Shown: positions 21,430 through 33,562, counted from the stretch's first letter. The stretch: 64,000 nt of DNA from Adiantum capillus-veneris (GCA_014529385.2 CM043950.1:153628445-153692444), one strand, 5' to 3'. The notes: generated by a model from the letters alone, not told the origin. Translations and numbers: made by a program.

Positions 21430-22640
21430 CGCAAACCAAGCTCTATGATAAACAAATGAGGTGGGAAAATTTTCTTTTGCAATTTAAATTTAATATTGCT
21501 CACATTGTAGGCAAGCACAATCAAGTGGTCGATGCACTTTCACGATGGCCAAGGGTAAATGTGGTGTCTATAGCAACTCACAATGATCTATCTTTTATGA
21601 TAGATAAGTATGCTACTGATCGAGATTTTAAGTACGTAATTACAGTCTTTGCATTAGGGAAGAAAAACGAACCATTCACCTTGAAGGATGGTTATCTTTC
21701 AAATGGAAATAGGCTATGTGTTATTCACCAATACAATAAGAAAGTCATGTATGAATCCCATGCTTCCCCTTATGCGGGGCAAAGAGGGATTCCATAATCT
21801 ACTCTTTGAGGAGTAGACATGTATTTCTGTTGGTCTACCATGAAAAGTAGACATACAAGAGTATGTTTCAAAATGCGTGGTATACCAAAAATTGAAATTT
21901 GATCGAGGGAAGCAACTTGGATTGTTTCATACGACAAGCTTAGCAAGAAAACACACTCTATGCCTGTCAAAAAGACTATTAAGGCACACCAAATGGCAAC
22001 ACTCTTTAGATCTCAAATTTTCAATTATCATGGCTTGCCAACATCCATAGTGTCGGACAAAGATCCTAGAATGACCAGTAATTTTTAGAAGGGTCTCTTT
22101 GAGAATCTATGAAGTAGATTTCTCTTTTGGCCTATCATCCACAAACGGATGACCAAAGTGAAATAACTAATCTAACAATTCTTGAATCTACTAAAAGCCC
22201 ATGTCATGGAAGTAGATCAACATTCTCAATGAGAGAAGTACCCACCTCTTATAGAGTATGCGTCCAATGACATTGTACGTACTTCTATAAGGAAATCACC
22301 TTTCAACGTTAAAGAGGGAAGATCCAAAAGTCCCTTACTACTTAAAGTATATGGGAAGATCTTCACTGTTGATGAATATAGCCGAGACTTACAAGAGTCT
22401 TTTCAAAGATTAAAAAGCTTATATTCATCTCACAGCAAAGGCAAAAATGGATGCTGCTAATAAGCATAGAAGAGCCTTAGCCTTTAAGGGAAATGATCGG
22501 GTCTTGCTAAAGTTTCTCAAGGCCCATCTAAGGTATACTACGGGCAAGAATCCTATGAGCCACCAAGAGTATTATGCTAAAATAGCAAAAAGATACTATG
22601 GTCCTTTCTTTTAAAATTCTTAAATCAATCAATGAGATGG
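21426..22640 (+). pseudogene. G1 RNase H end and integrase remnants
   Basis: The frame 21426-21797 covers the end of RNase H (VGKHNQVVDALSR is the diagnostic terminus) and the linker. The integrase zinc finger after SHASPYAGQRG is interrupted by a stop at 21795, and the HHCC pair Cys-x2-Cys is degraded. Later frames give HGLPTSIVSDKDPRMTSNF with the second catalytic Asp. Many frameshifts follow. Confidence 0.75.
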
Positions 22641-22654
22641 CTTATTAGTTAAAG

Positions 22655-22870
22655 TTGCCCAACCATTGGCTCATTCACAATGCTGACCATGTGAGCCTAC
22701 TCAAGCCTTACAAAGGAGAGCCACCAAAAGAACCAATAATGGAGGACCCGCCAGAGATCGAAGATCAAGAAAAGGTGTTGCAGCCCGAATCAGTTCTTCG
22801 ACACAAAGACAAGGTACTAAGAAACAGTAACGTTATCCAATGATATCTTGTTAAGTTTAAGTATTATCGT
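22655..22870 (+). pseudogene. G1 integrase C-terminal region
   Basis: HWLIHNADHVSLLKPYKGEPP is followed by an acidic segment (EDPPEIEDQEKVLQPE) and HKDKVLR. The same order appears in reverse at 55969-56135 (G3). This is the chromodomain-like tail of plant gypsy pol, which influences where the element inserts. Confidence 0.75.
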
Positions 22871-23297
22871 TTAAAGATGCTAGATGAATGCAAGGAACCT
22901 AGCTTAAGGATAATATGAACCTTGTCAATGCTTACAATGCTACACTAGAGTAAGCAAATGAAAATGTATTTTAAATGAACAATGTTTTAGTCTTATAAGA
23001 CTCATTCTCTTTCTTTTATTGTGCACACATTTAAGAAGTATGCATGCTTAGGATCATGTTTGTGGTGACGACGTCTCCCAAACACCAAGTAGAACTTGTC
23101 ACTCTACTTTGGAAATATGATATGGACTAAAGAGCAGACATGCTTGCGGCAACTAAGTCTCCCAAGCACAAAATGGATTAGTCATCCATTCTAGAATGAT
23201 GTCGTAGGGTGAAAAGGGATCCTCTATCCACTTAGAAACATGGACTAATGACTAGGCTTTATCTTCTCTACCTCATAGTCGAGGACGACTATGATTT

Positions 23298-23311
23298 CAA
23301 GAGAGAGGTAA
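23298..23311 (+). promoter_or_regulatory. polypurine tract of G1
   Basis: CAAGAGAGAGGTAA directly precedes the TGTCATA start of the 3' LTR. The same tract precedes the LTR start in G3 (minus, about 55491-55504). It primes plus-strand DNA synthesis. Confidence 0.75.
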
Positions 23312-23803
23312 TGTCATAGAATATAATATCTAGCTTTACCAAATGATTTTCTCATATTAAACTGATCATTTAATATGGGAAGATAAAAGGGGAACAAGCG
23401 TTAGGATATAGATATGTGCTCCTAGACCTATCTCAATAGGGGACCAAAAGGAGAAACAATTGCATCTCAATAAGGTGGGAACCTTGCCCAAAAGCTTGAG
23501 GTGCTTCTCACATGCTTAAATGACTAAGGTTCTTGAAGTGTTCAATTCAAATATAACTCTCAAGAGGCATAAAACTTTTTCATGCTTGATTGATTAAGTG
23601 CTTGAAGTATTCAATTAAACCAAATGACTTAAGAAACATAAAATACACATGTTGAAATGATCCTCCACATGTGGCCCTCATGATGTGCTTGAATCCTATT
23701 GGATAGGTTTTAAAGGGGTCCAATGAGAATTTATATGCATAAAAATAAATAATTAATCTCTTTCTCTCAAAGAGGAAAAAGAGGACACATGTCCAAATGA
23801 AAT
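23312..23803 (+). repeat. G1 3' LTR with internal deletion, truncated
   Basis: The copy starts TGTCATAGAATATAATATC and matches the 5' LTR, but about 450 bases are missing near 23470, where GCATCTCAATA is joined to AGGTGGGAACC. It stops at CCAAATGAAAT near 23803, where copia sequence starts. Confidence 0.85.
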
Positions 23804-23859
23804 AATGATCTGCTTGTACATCTCGTGCACCTGAGCATTTTGGGCCAGGATTAGAGTAC

Positions 23860-25400
23860 TTGTTAGTCACTAACTACAGTGAACCCACTTGCTACAAAGA
23901 GGCCATTCAAATGGATGATAGCGTGAAGTGGGAAGAGGCTATGCAATCTGAGTATAACTCGATCTTAGCAAATGAAACTTGGGAATTAACAGAGTTACCA
24001 GCGGGTAAACAGGCATTGCCATGCAAATGGGTGTACAAAAAGAAGTATATCACATATGATCCCGAGCCTAAGTATAAAGCTAAATAGGTTGCTAAAGGGT
24101 TCAAGCAAATGAAAGGCGTGGATTTTGATGAAATATTTTCTCCTGTGGTCAAGATGACTACATCGTGTCTTATGCTTGGTCTAGTAGCCATGAGGTCATG
24201 GAATTGGTCCAATGGATGTAAAGACAACGTTTCTTCATGGGGATCTTGAAGAGAATGTCTACATGAAACAACCAGAAGGTTTTGTGATAAAGCCTACAAA
24301 GCCAACACGAGAAAAACTTGTGTGTAGACTCAAGAAAGCTTTGTATGGATTAAAGCAAGGCTCAAAGCCATGGTACATCAAGTTCGATAAGTACATTCAG
24401 TCCCAAGGTTACGTACGGAGCCAAGAGGATCACTACTTGTACACAAAGAGGTTGAATGATGGTTCCCTCATCATTATGATTTTGTACGTGGATGATATGC
24501 TCATAGCCGGTCAAAAGATGAGATTGCACTTCTCAAGGATGCCTTAATAAAGCAGTTTGCTATGAAATATTTGGGTGATGCACATCACTTTCTTGGTATG
24601 CCTATCAAGAGAAATCGCAAACGTGGTATACTTGAACTTTCACAGGAAGAGTATATTCACAAGGTCTTGCAACATTTTAATATGCAAGGGGGAAAGTATT
24701 GAGCACCCCAATGGTTGCATACAAAAAAATTGGCAAGCATGATTGTCCCAAATCAGATGTTGAAAGGGCAGAGATGGAAAAGGTGTCCTATTCTTTGGCA
24801 GTTGGCAGTCTCATGTTCGCAATGGTTAGCACGCAACCAGACATTGCATATGCAGTGGGAGCAGTCATCAAGTTTATGGAAAATCCAGGCAAAAAGCATT
24901 AGAAAGGAGTAAAGCACGAGTCTTGAAATACATCAAGGGCTCAGCTAGCAAGTGCTTACGATTTGGGAATAGTGATACATCCATCGTTGGATACACTGAT
25001 TCGGATTATGCGGGTTGTGTGGACACTAGGCAATCCACCTCTAGTTATGTTTTCTTGTTTGTTGGAGCTGTTGTTTCTTGGAGATCATGTATCTAGAATT
25101 GCACTTCGTCTTCAAACATTGAGGTAGAGTATCTTGCAGTTTCCAGTTTCTGTAAGGAAGCTATGTGCTTATCTTGTCTAGTGGGAGACCTTAGTATACA
25201 CCAAAATCCAGTGCTACAGTGTGACAGTCAGAGTGGGATTGCATTAGCATAGAACCCCGTGTTTCACGTATCATGTGGTATGGGATATTTTGGCTAGCAA
25301 ACGCATTGAGTTAGTCAAAGTTCACACAGATGAAAACCCAGCGGATGCTCTAACTAAGAGCTTAGTCTCATATCAGTTTGCACATTGCATAAAGATGAAG
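23860..25400 (+). pseudogene. C1 reverse transcriptase and RNase H
   Basis: In successive frames, KWEEAMQSEYNSI, NETWELTELPAGK and CKWVYKKK (23900-24070) give the RT start, [24 protein letters not shown] (24212 onward, first 20 residues are diagnostic) the middle and [11 protein letters not shown] (about 24480) the catalytic motif. RNase H follows with GYTDSDYAGCVDTRQSTS (about 24990) and VEYLAVS. Stops at 24085 and several frameshifts make it inactive. Confidence 0.85.
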
Positions 25401-25492
25401 GGTGTAGGGTGAAGCTACAGTCATGCTTCATATTTGTACATTTGTACATAATAGCATCTACATTCTTTAGCCACTTGGGCCACGTTGGCCTT

Positions 25493-25690
25493 CAAGTGGG
25501 AGATTGTAAGCATTTTAGGCCAAGTGGCCACCTAAAGGAAGTGGTCGGCCACCCATACTCTTATTCATTTTTATAATGTCAATAAGAGATACTTACTCTC
25601 TAAAGCTCCACCCACCCTACTGTGTACTGCTCTCATCCCCTTACCCTTCTCTCCTTCCCTCTCTTGCACCCGCATGGCGGTTCCAACAAA
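25493..25690 (+). repeat. C1 polypurine tract and 3' LTR (approximate end)
   Basis: CAAGTGGGAGA at 25493-25503 is a typical copia polypurine tract. The LTR starts TGTAAGC at 25505. An end at GGTTCCAACA near 25690 is plausible because it gives a TG...CA boundary, but no other copy is available. Confidence 0.55.
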
Positions 25691-26350
25691 AGTAGGTTTT
25701 GTATAGTGATAAAGGTTAGTGCAAACGTCAAGCATGCAAATTCAAAATATAGGCTCCACTTTGTGAAGGATACAACATGTCTACAAGTACCACAAAAAGG
25801 GGGGGGAAATAAGAGAAAAGAGACCTTCGAAGGCTTGTGGTGGTTAGTACAAAGGTAATGATGGTAACCACATTAAATATAATTAACAACTAGAAAAATA
25901 GTAACAAAAAGTCATTTAAACTGAAAAAATTGCACGAAATTGTAAGTGCTATAAAATTTAAGCCCTACAATTGCAGTTCATAACATGTTGTGAGATCAAT
26001 TTGTGAAAGAGTCATCGTGTGGAGATTGTGTGGAGTAGCTTAGCAGTAGAAATTGCAAAAGTGGTTACAAAACAAGCTTGGTTACAAAACAAGGGTTTGT
26101 ACAATTTAAGTATTTACTAGTTTTAAATACATTGTAAAATGATACTGTAAATCTGATTACATCATTGCAAACAGCTATAATCATACATGGTCAGCGGGCC
26201 AATGGTACATGGACAATTACTTCTTCTTAGTGGAGAATTGTGTGCACAGTTTTATCCACATTTCAATAATCGGGACATGAGTCTCTTCACATACCAGGGG
26301 AAGTATAAGAGGGTGTGAGTTGGAAGCTACGTGAGAATTTAGTGAAAGCC
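25691..26350. other. unassigned AT-rich stretch
   Basis: No gene or repeat was recognised. It ends in the 5 bases AAGCC that flank C2. Confidence 0.4.
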
Positions 26351-27306
26351 TGTGAAAGTTACTGGTGGAAGAGAGAGGGAGGAGATAAACACAACTCAAA
26401 TATGAGAGAGACAAAGATATAATATAATGGAAAGATTTATTATTTTGAGAGCCGTTGTGGGATACAATCTGAGCACTTAAAGTACACGCACTGGTACTTT
26501 AAGGTACTATTTATTGTCTACAAAAGCTACTCTGGAGTACCTTGACACAATACCTATGATACATAGTACACGTACTTTTGAGAGACTCAATGACCGATCC
26601 CCAAACCCAAGATGGAGGCTAAAATTCCAAGTAAAATGAGGTTGTTTTCCCAAATAACAACACTCTATACAAGATGATAAAATGCCTCACAGTGTCTCTC
26701 AACTCTCTCTTTGTGTTCTCTGCTGCAATCTCGCTATAGAACTAGTATCCTGGCACATATTTATTTAGTTGTAGCTTGCATAAGTCATGAATTTCTTTGG
26801 TAGGTAGATGAAGCATAATGTGGGGAACATTCCTTCTTTACACTTCATGATGAGATCATAGTTGTATCTCCTCGTAGGTCGCTCCCAAGTTGGTATGTTG
26901 GTTCTCTGTGTAGTCTACAGCTCTGCAGGTAGTCAAGTTGGCACCTTCACCAGAAACGATAGGAGTAGATTTAGGTTAAAACCTCTGGTCAAATTTTAGT
27001 TCATATTGAGTAGATAAACTTCTCTTTGTATTTCTCCGTGATATTACTTTTGTAGATGGCCACTTTTACTCCTACAAATCTTCTTCTTGAACCTCCTCTA
27101 CCTTTTAGGTACTTTCCAGCTGTCTGCTAGGTAGTTATTGTAGATTCCTCTGATGTGCATATCTGATGATATGGTAGTTAATGACCATCCAAAATGATGT
27201 CAAAGAGCCATGCTAAGATACCATGCCAACATACTACCATGCTAACATGATCGACCCTTTGTTTCTACCTTATTGAAGTAGATGTGATGGACTTCAAAAT
27301 TTAACA
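26351..27306 (-). repeat. C2 3' LTR
   Basis: On plus it runs TGTGAAAG to TTTAACA, matching 31101-32137 with some 85-90 percent identity by eye. Confidence 0.9.
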
Positions 27307-27317
27307 CCTTCCCTCAA
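27307..27317 (-). promoter_or_regulatory. polypurine tract of C2
   Basis: Minus-strand TTGAGGGAAGG directly precedes the 3' LTR start TGTTAAA. Confidence 0.75.
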
Positions 27318-27639
27318 GTCCATAAGCATCTCTAATGAGAAGAACTAAAGACTTAGAACCCCTAAAATCAAACAAGAATTGAAGAAACCAAGTCTCTAAT
27401 GCTGAAATTGAAGCCTTTCTAAAAAAGCCTTCCCTTATTCATGAACTTTGCATGAGGTGCCTTCCCTTACTATTAAACTCCTTCCCTTAAGGGAAGCTCC
27501 ATCATGCCAAGTGCAGATCTATATTTGATGAAAAGCTCCTTCCCTAGAGCTTTAGTGAAGATATTAGGAACATTCTCGTTGGTGTGCAATGATGTAAATT
27601 TATGTCTTTACTTTGTACCTTCTCCATTATGAAATGCTC
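27318..27639. other. C2 non-coding stretch between RNase H and PPT
   Basis: No frame of note. It contains repeated CCTTCCCTTA-type phrases near 27423-27490 (TTCCCTTATTC, TTCCCTTACT, TTCCCTTAAG). Confidence 0.5.
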
Positions 27640-28359
27640 TCAAACTTCAATGTGCTTGGTCCTTTGATGCATCATTGGGTTCTTGGCTAATGCTTCAGCT
27701 GAGGTGTTGTCACACATAATAGGTGTATGTTGTCCACTTTCATAGAAACCTAATTCCTGCAAGCATCTTTGTTGCAACCGAATAGCTTCACAAGTTGATG
27801 TAGTAAGAGCTTTATATTCAGCCTCAATTGAGGAAAGGGTGATAGTGTTTTGCTTCTTGGAGCTCCATGAGATGGCTCCAGTACCTAGAAAGAAAGTATT
27901 GCCATTGATGCTATTTCTATCCACCAAATTTGCCACATAATTTGAATCACTATATCCATGGAGATTGAGCATATCTCCTCCATATAAAATACCTAAAGAG
28001 TGAGTACCTTTCAAGTACCTTATTACCCTCTTGGCTGCAATCCAATGAGATATCTTGGGAGCTTGCATGTATTGAGCAAGTGAGTTGACTGCAAAACAAA
28101 TGCCTGGCCTCATGATTGTCAAGTAGATGAGAGAACATATGAGCTGGCTATAGAGAGTAGCATCATAGGTAACACGATGCTCATCCTCGGTGAGCTTAAG
28201 AGTGGACTCCATGGGTGTAGAGATTGGTTTGGAGTTGATCATGCCAAACCGGTCAAGAAAAGAGTGGAGGTACTTTTGTTGAGAGATAAAGATGTCTCCA
28301 CCCTTCAACCTAGAGACTTCAATGCCAAGAATGTAGTGTAGTTCACCAAGGTCCTTCAT
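27640..28359 (-). pseudogene. C2 RT end and RNase H
   Basis: A 239-residue uninterrupted frame covers the RT tail (MKDLGELHYILGIEV) and RNase H with GYSDSNYVANLVDRNS (Asp), IEAEYKAL (Glu) and IMCDNTSA (Asp). It ends with HQRTKHIEV, close to the normal terminus. The active-site residues are kept, so this domain is the best preserved part of C2. Confidence 0.9.
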
Positions 28360-29175
28360 CTCAAACTCCTTGGAGAGTTTGGATTGGACATCCTACACCA
28401 TAGCTTCATTGCTTCCTGTCAAAATAAGGTCATCCACATAAAGAATAACTAGAACCATATCTTTGCCTTGAACCTTGTAATAGAGAGTGTGATCAACATG
28501 GCTTCTTTGAAATCCTTGGGAGTGAAGATAAGTATCAATCCTCCCATACCAAGCTCTTGGGGCTTACTTTAGCCCATACAAACTCTTCTCAAGCTTGCAT
28601 ACCATGTCTTCTAACCAGCAACAACATATCCTTTGGGTTGCTGCATATAAACTTCGTCCTCAATTAGCCCATTGAGGAAGGCATTATTAACATCCATTTG
28701 CTTAAGATTCCACTTGCAAATAGATGCTAAAGCAATAAATAATCTGATGAAACTCATCTTGGTCATAGGAGCATAGGTTTCATCATAGTCCAACCCACAT
28801 TGTTGAGAGAAACCTTTGGCCATGAGCCTTGCTTTGTGCCTATCAATTTTTCCTTCATTGTTAAACTTGAGCTTGTAAATCCATTTGCATTCTATGGCTT
28901 TCTTGTTGGGAGGTAGGGGACATAACTTCCCATTGTCTCATTGTTGTGTAGGGCTGCCATCTCCTTGTCCATTCCTTCTTGGTACTTGCCTCCTTGTAGG
29001 TAGTAGGCACTTCATGCTGTAAAATAGAGCTTACAAGAGCAACATTGCATTGCTAAAACTTTGTTGCATTACCTCTTTGATATGTCAACCTTTGAGGTTG
29101 TGTTCTTGTCCTTGAAGACCTTCAAAGAGCTACTTGATGCTCCTCATTGTCCTCTTCCAATTCCTCTATCCTCGC
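28360..29175 (-). pseudogene. C2 reverse transcriptase (broken)
   Basis: The 70-residue frame 28823-28611 gives ARLMAKGFSQ-type RT start with YDETYAP and LKQMDVNNAFLNG. A frameshift near 28610 is followed by the catalytic VILYVDDLIL near 28435. Upstream, toward 29175, is the integrase-RT linker with many stops. Confidence 0.85.
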
Positions 29176-29932
29176 CTATTGTATGGCTGATGGTACTTTC
29201 ACCTTGAGTGGTGATGGAGAGATGGTTTCCAAATTTGAATTTGGGGCTGATTTGAAGCTTGAATTCTCATCAAATATGACATCCTTTGACATGAATGACT
29301 CCTTCTTGAGTGGATCATAGAGCTTGTAATATTTTCTCACATCCAACAAGTATGCATCTCCTTGACTTGTCATCAAGCTTCTTCCTCTTGGCATCTGGAA
29401 TATGAGCAGATGCCAAGAAACCAAAGACTCTTAGATGATGTACCTTTGGCTTTACCTTGTGTAGAGCTTCATAGGGTGTGATTCCCTTTAAGATCTTTGT
29501 AGGATACCAATTCATTAAGTAGTATGCCGTGTTGATAGCTTCAGCCCAATAGCTATTGCTAAGTCCTTTGTCTCTGAGCATTCACCCGACTGCTTTAATG
29601 AGTGTCCTATTCTTCCTTTTTGCTACATCATCTTGTTGGGGAGTGTAGTTGCAAGTGAGTTGTCTCTTGATACCATGTTGAAGGAGATATTGGTTGAATT
29701 CTTTAGACAAGAACTCTCCCCCATTGTCTGACCTTAGAGCTTTGAGTTTTCTACATGTCATCTTCTCAATCGTCAAGTGAAAAAGCTTGAAAGTTTGAAA
29801 TACTTCAGCCTTAAACTTCATGAAGTACACCAAAGTATATCTTGAGTAATCATCAACAGTGAAAATCACATAATAAGTGTGCCCACCAAGTGAGGGAGTG
29901 TGGGCAGATTCACACACATCAGCATGGATCAC
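29176..29932 (-). pseudogene. C2 integrase
   Basis: The frame 29932-29582 begins in the core: HADVCESAHTPS carries the first Asp and LRSDNGGEF the second. The third residue, Glu in V-A-E-R-K-N, is Lys (AKRKN), a single-base change. The next frame 29581-29315 has KGLSNSYWAEAINTAYYL and HHLRVFGF, and 29424-29176 the C-terminal end. A stop separates the first two frames. Confidence 0.85.
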
Positions 29933-30411
29933 ATCAATTGTTCCAAGTTAGAAAAATACTCAGCATGTGAGGTCATGTGGAAGCTTGCCCCATTGTCAAT
30001 CCACCATGGTTCTTCTTCACTATGAGTTTCCATCTCTTCCAAAGATAGCAATGATGTATCCTCTTGTAAGAAATGTGAGATTCCTTCTCCATCTTCTCCA
30101 TCTATGTAGTTGGTTGATTTTCCCTTCCAATAATCTTGGTTGCTTCTATAATCCTTAGCAAGATGCCCATAGCTTGAGAATTTGAAGCATTGTATGGAAT
30201 GATAGTTACCTCTACCTCTTCCTCTTGCTCTGCCTCTAAATGAATGGCTTCCTCTACCATATGCAAATGAGTTACCTCCATAAGGTTGTTGATGTTGGTT
30301 GTTGTTGGGTTGATGTCTTCCTCTTCCTCTTTGTGTGGTGGATCTTCCTCTTCCTCTTGTTGTAAAGAGAGCTCTATCATTGGTGTTTGGAGGTGTTGCT
30401 CGCTCCATCAT
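29929..30411 (-). pseudogene. C2 zinc knuckle and protease
   Basis: An Arg/Gly/Gln-rich stretch (RGRGRSTTQRGRGRHQ) leads to the knuckle, read as CFKFSSYGHLAKDY, in which two Cys have changed. The protease has WWIDNGASFHMT, where the usual D-S-G-A/S has become D-N-G-A. The domain joins integrase at 29932. Confidence 0.85.
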
Positions 30412-31008
30412 GTATTGTCATCATGGCTGCTTGCCTTTGAACTTCATCTCTAAGATTTATTCCATCTCATCAAGTGATGGCTACTCCCTCAAGATAATGA
30501 GCCCTTGAACTAGGCTCTCATATCCATCTCTCAATCCATGAATAATGATTGTTGTGAGCTCATTATCTGACATTTTGTCTCCAACTGCTACTAGTTGTTG
30601 TTGTAGATCCTTCACCCTCTTGACGAAACTTTTAGCATCCTCTCCTTGATTCCTCTTGGTGTTTGTAAGTTCAGCTCTCAAAGCCACTTGTGTTGAGGTC
30701 CGCTTGGACTCATATATTTTCTTCAATGAGTCCCAAGCCTTTTTGGGAGTCTTGACATCCATTAGATGGTTGAGAATGTCATCTTTAACACTCAACTTCA
30801 TCTTGGGGACAATAAACATAGCTTTCTTGTCCCATTTGTCCATCTCCTCTTGAGTATGGTCTTCTGGTTATGGTCTCTCCATAGAAACCATATCCCAGTA
30901 TTCTTGGAAGAATAGTAGGGACTCCATCTTCACCTTCCAAGTTGTATAGTTGTTGCCATTGAGCTTTTCAGCTCCCTCCAAGTGTAAGTTGTGTAGACTT
31001 GGTGCCAT
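30412..31008 (-). pseudogene. C2 gag
   Basis: From ATG 31008 the frame reads LEGAEKLNGNNYTTWKVKM, the usual copia gag opening, with a stop near 30867. The 120-residue frame 30843-30481 follows (KAWDSLKKIYESKRTS, ELTNTKRNQGEDAKSFV), matching the UBN2-like capsid domain of copia gag. The PBS lies 81 bases upstream. Confidence 0.85.
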
Positions 31009-31088
31009 CTTCAACTTTTTCACAGTCGATGTGATGAAGGGGTATTTTTACAGTCACTCAAACTCTCTCTACCTAAGCAGTACAACCT

Positions 31089-31100
31089 ACTCTGATACCA
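31089..31100 (-). promoter_or_regulatory. primer-binding site of C2 (initiator tRNA-Met type)
   Basis: Minus-strand TGGTATCAGAGT abuts the 5' LTR end at 31101. Confidence 0.85.
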
Positions 31101-31457
31101 TGTGAAAATTAGTGGTGGAAGAGAGAGGGAGGAGATAAACACAACTCAAATATCAGAGAGACAAAGATATAATATAATGGAAAGATTTATCATTCTCAAA
31201 ATCATCGTGGATACAATCTGAGTACTTAAAGTACACACACTAGTAATTTAAGGTATTGTTTACTGTCTACAAAAGGTACTTTGGAGTACTTTGACAAGTA
31301 TTGTGAAAGTACCTATGATACACAATACATGTACTTCTAAGAGACTCAATAGTTGATCCCCAAACCCAAGATGGAGGCTAAAATCGCAAGTACAATGAGG
31401 TTGTTTTTCCAACACAACACACTATACAAGACGATATAATGTCTCACAGTGTCTCTC

Positions 31458-31508
<51 letters not shown>

Positions 31509-32137
31509 TGTGTGTGTGTGTGTTCTCTACAATCTCGCTACATAACTAGTTAGTGTCCTAGTACATATTTATATAGTTTTAGCTCTCAAGTTTGTGCATA
31601 AGCCATGGATTCCTTTGGTAGGTAGATGCACCATAATGTGCAAAACTTTCCTTCTTTACACTTCATCATGAGATCATGATTGTATCTCCTAGTAGGTCGC
31701 TCCAAGTTGATATGTTGGTTCTCTATGTGGTCTGTAGCTCTACAGGTAGTCAACTTGGGGCCTTCACCACAAACGGTAGGAGTAGATTTAGGCTAAAACC
31801 TCTAACCAGATATTAGTTCATATTGAGTAGAAAAACTTCTCTTTGTATTGCTCCACAAGATTACTATTGTAGGTGGTTGTTTTTACTCCTACAAGTCTTC
31901 TTGTTGAACCTTTTGAAATGCATGGCTCTTACATTTTAGGTACTTTTTACTTGTTTGCTAGGTAGTTACTGTAGAGTCCTCCAATGTGTATAGTTGATGA
32001 TGTGGCAGTTAATGACCATCCAAAATGATGTCAAAGAGCCATGCTAAAATACCATGCCATCATACTACCATGCTAACATGATTGACCCTTTCTTTCTACC
32101 TTATTGAAGTAGATGTGATGGACTTGAAACTTTAACA
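31101..32137 (-). repeat. C2 5' LTR
   Basis: Direct repeat of 26351-27306. It is about 80 bases longer because of a (TC)n tract at 31461-31505 followed by (GT)n at 31507-31523, where the 3' LTR has only CTCTCTTTGTG. Confidence 0.9.
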
Positions 32138-33107
32138 AAGACCTCATGTGGGTATTATTGTCATTGTATTATAGCCCTATCCATCTCTAGACAGAACATT
32201 GTATCGTGGAAGGTAAGCTTTTTTTTTCATGGTGTTTGTAGCCCAAGGCATGAGAGCATTATAGATAAACCACGAGAACTTGACGATGTGGAGAGTATTT
32301 AGGGCTATTGAAAATACACACCAATGGCCAATAACTAGCATGTCATAGATGTGTGGTTAGAATTGAAGCTTTTACATGATTATGTCCAGGAGATATATAC
32401 CCCCGAAACTTGTGTGGGTCGATATCTCAAAGCATAAATAAAATTTTCTCATCATATGGGTTGATTTGACTAGCTGATAGGTCAAATTGTGAATGAGAAT
32501 ACTTTGTTCATACTCTTGTATTGATAGCTTTGACTACTAGCCGAATGTGAGTGCATCCTTTTTATTATTATTATTATTATTTTATAGGTCAGCATGGCAC
32601 ATGCAACGCTGCATATGATGAAGATCTTCAATGGGATTCCCCTCCCAATTCTTGTGTTCTGAATGCATCATTTTTCTCATGGTATCTCTGTCTTTTACAC
32701 CTTCTTCCATGTCGATGAGGACTAGTCGAATCTCTATCAACATCCTGTCGACTCTTGCTTGCTTTTGATTTTAGGTCTACCATCGTCGTTGCCTAAGTGT
32801 TCTCTTTTTGTTTGCAACTTAGAATGTGATGTGGACAAAGATATTGAAAAAGCTATGAAAGGGATGTAGATGATCCCATCATCTGATTATAGTAGTCAAT
32901 TTTGGTGTACTTTTCTAAGTGCTTGGGGGTATAAAGTGACTAATACTTTTCGTGGTTTTCCATGTGAGAGTTTTCATCATGACCAACTATATTGATCGGG
33001 AAGACTTTGCATACGACTAGGAAGAGGTTGTTCTTGCTCCCCTTGAAAATTTCTTCCTAACCAGTGATGTCGTATATCACTGCCTACTTGCCAATATGAT
33101 TGTAGTA
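32138..33107. other. unassigned stretch
   Basis: No gene supported. An (ATT)n tract spans about 32562-32583. Confidence 0.4.
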
Positions 33108-33191
33108 CAAGATTCGCATGGAAATGCCTTAAGTGGTGGAATGCCTCTACAAGATTCCCATGGCAATGCCCTAAGCAGTGGAATGCCTCTT
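33108..33191 (+). repeat. 42-bp tandem repeat, two copies
   Basis: Units start at 33108 and 33150, with a third partial unit at 33192. In a 60-residue plus frame (33096-33278) they encode Q-D-S-H-G-N-A-L-S-x-G-M-P-L twice. No protein family recognised. Confidence 0.9.
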
Positions 33192-33562
33192 CAAGATGGT
33201 TGGACAGGTGATTCTGCAGTTGAGATCTCTTACAATAGTAGTCTTGTCAGATCCACTAGGGTAAAGGTGCCAACTTAAGGACACTCAAATTGTGCAGAGA
33301 ATGCTTGGCAGATTTGAGCAACTCTGGGTTTCTCAGATGGGTTGCAATGAGATCTTCCACCAGAAGTTGTGATCATCGCTTGCGATGATCATTGACTGTG
33401 TTTTGATAAGCGTTCGCAAAAATTGGTACAAAAGCAACGAGTCGAAGCAAAACGGACAACATCGAATGCATACCATGTCAATCTGTCAATTAGTCGTTGT
33501 CCACTCACTCATGCTAGTCCGTGTGCATTGTGGGGGAGGATAAGGTTTATAAATGGAGCACG

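Larger units (their letters stand above)
16496..23803 (+). mobile_element. G1: Ty3/gypsy element with 5' LTR, PBS, gag-pol and truncated 3' LTR
   Basis: The 5' LTR (16496-18079) is followed by a tRNA-Met PBS, gag, zinc knuckle, protease, a deleted RT, RNase H, integrase remnants, a C-terminal region, a polypurine tract and a 3' LTR beginning at 23312. The order is that of chromovirus-like plant gypsy elements. Stops and frameshifts occur throughout and the RT core is deleted. The element interrupts N2 LTR B on the left; its 3' LTR is cut at about 23803 where copia C1 begins. Confidence 0.9.
23806..25690 (+). mobile_element. C1: 3' half of a Ty1/copia element
   Basis: The segment covers the integrase-RT linker, RT, RNase H, a polypurine tract and the start of the 3' LTR of a copia element. 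The upstream half (gag, protease, integrase) and 5' LTR are missing. The left edge coincides with the truncated LTR of G1, so either a deletion or illegitimate joining created this border. Confidence 0.85.
26351..32137 (-). mobile_element. C2: complete Ty1/copia element with LTRs, PBS, PPT
   Basis: Both LTRs are present (26351-27306 and 31101-32137). On the minus strand the order is 5' LTR, PBS, gag, zinc knuckle, protease, integrase, RT, RNase H, PPT, 3' LTR, which is the Ty1/copia order. Flanking 5-mers AAGCC and AAGAC differ at one base and look like an aged target duplication. Stops and frameshifts in integrase and RT and a changed integrase Glu make this copy inactive. Length 5787 bases. 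Confidence 0.95.
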
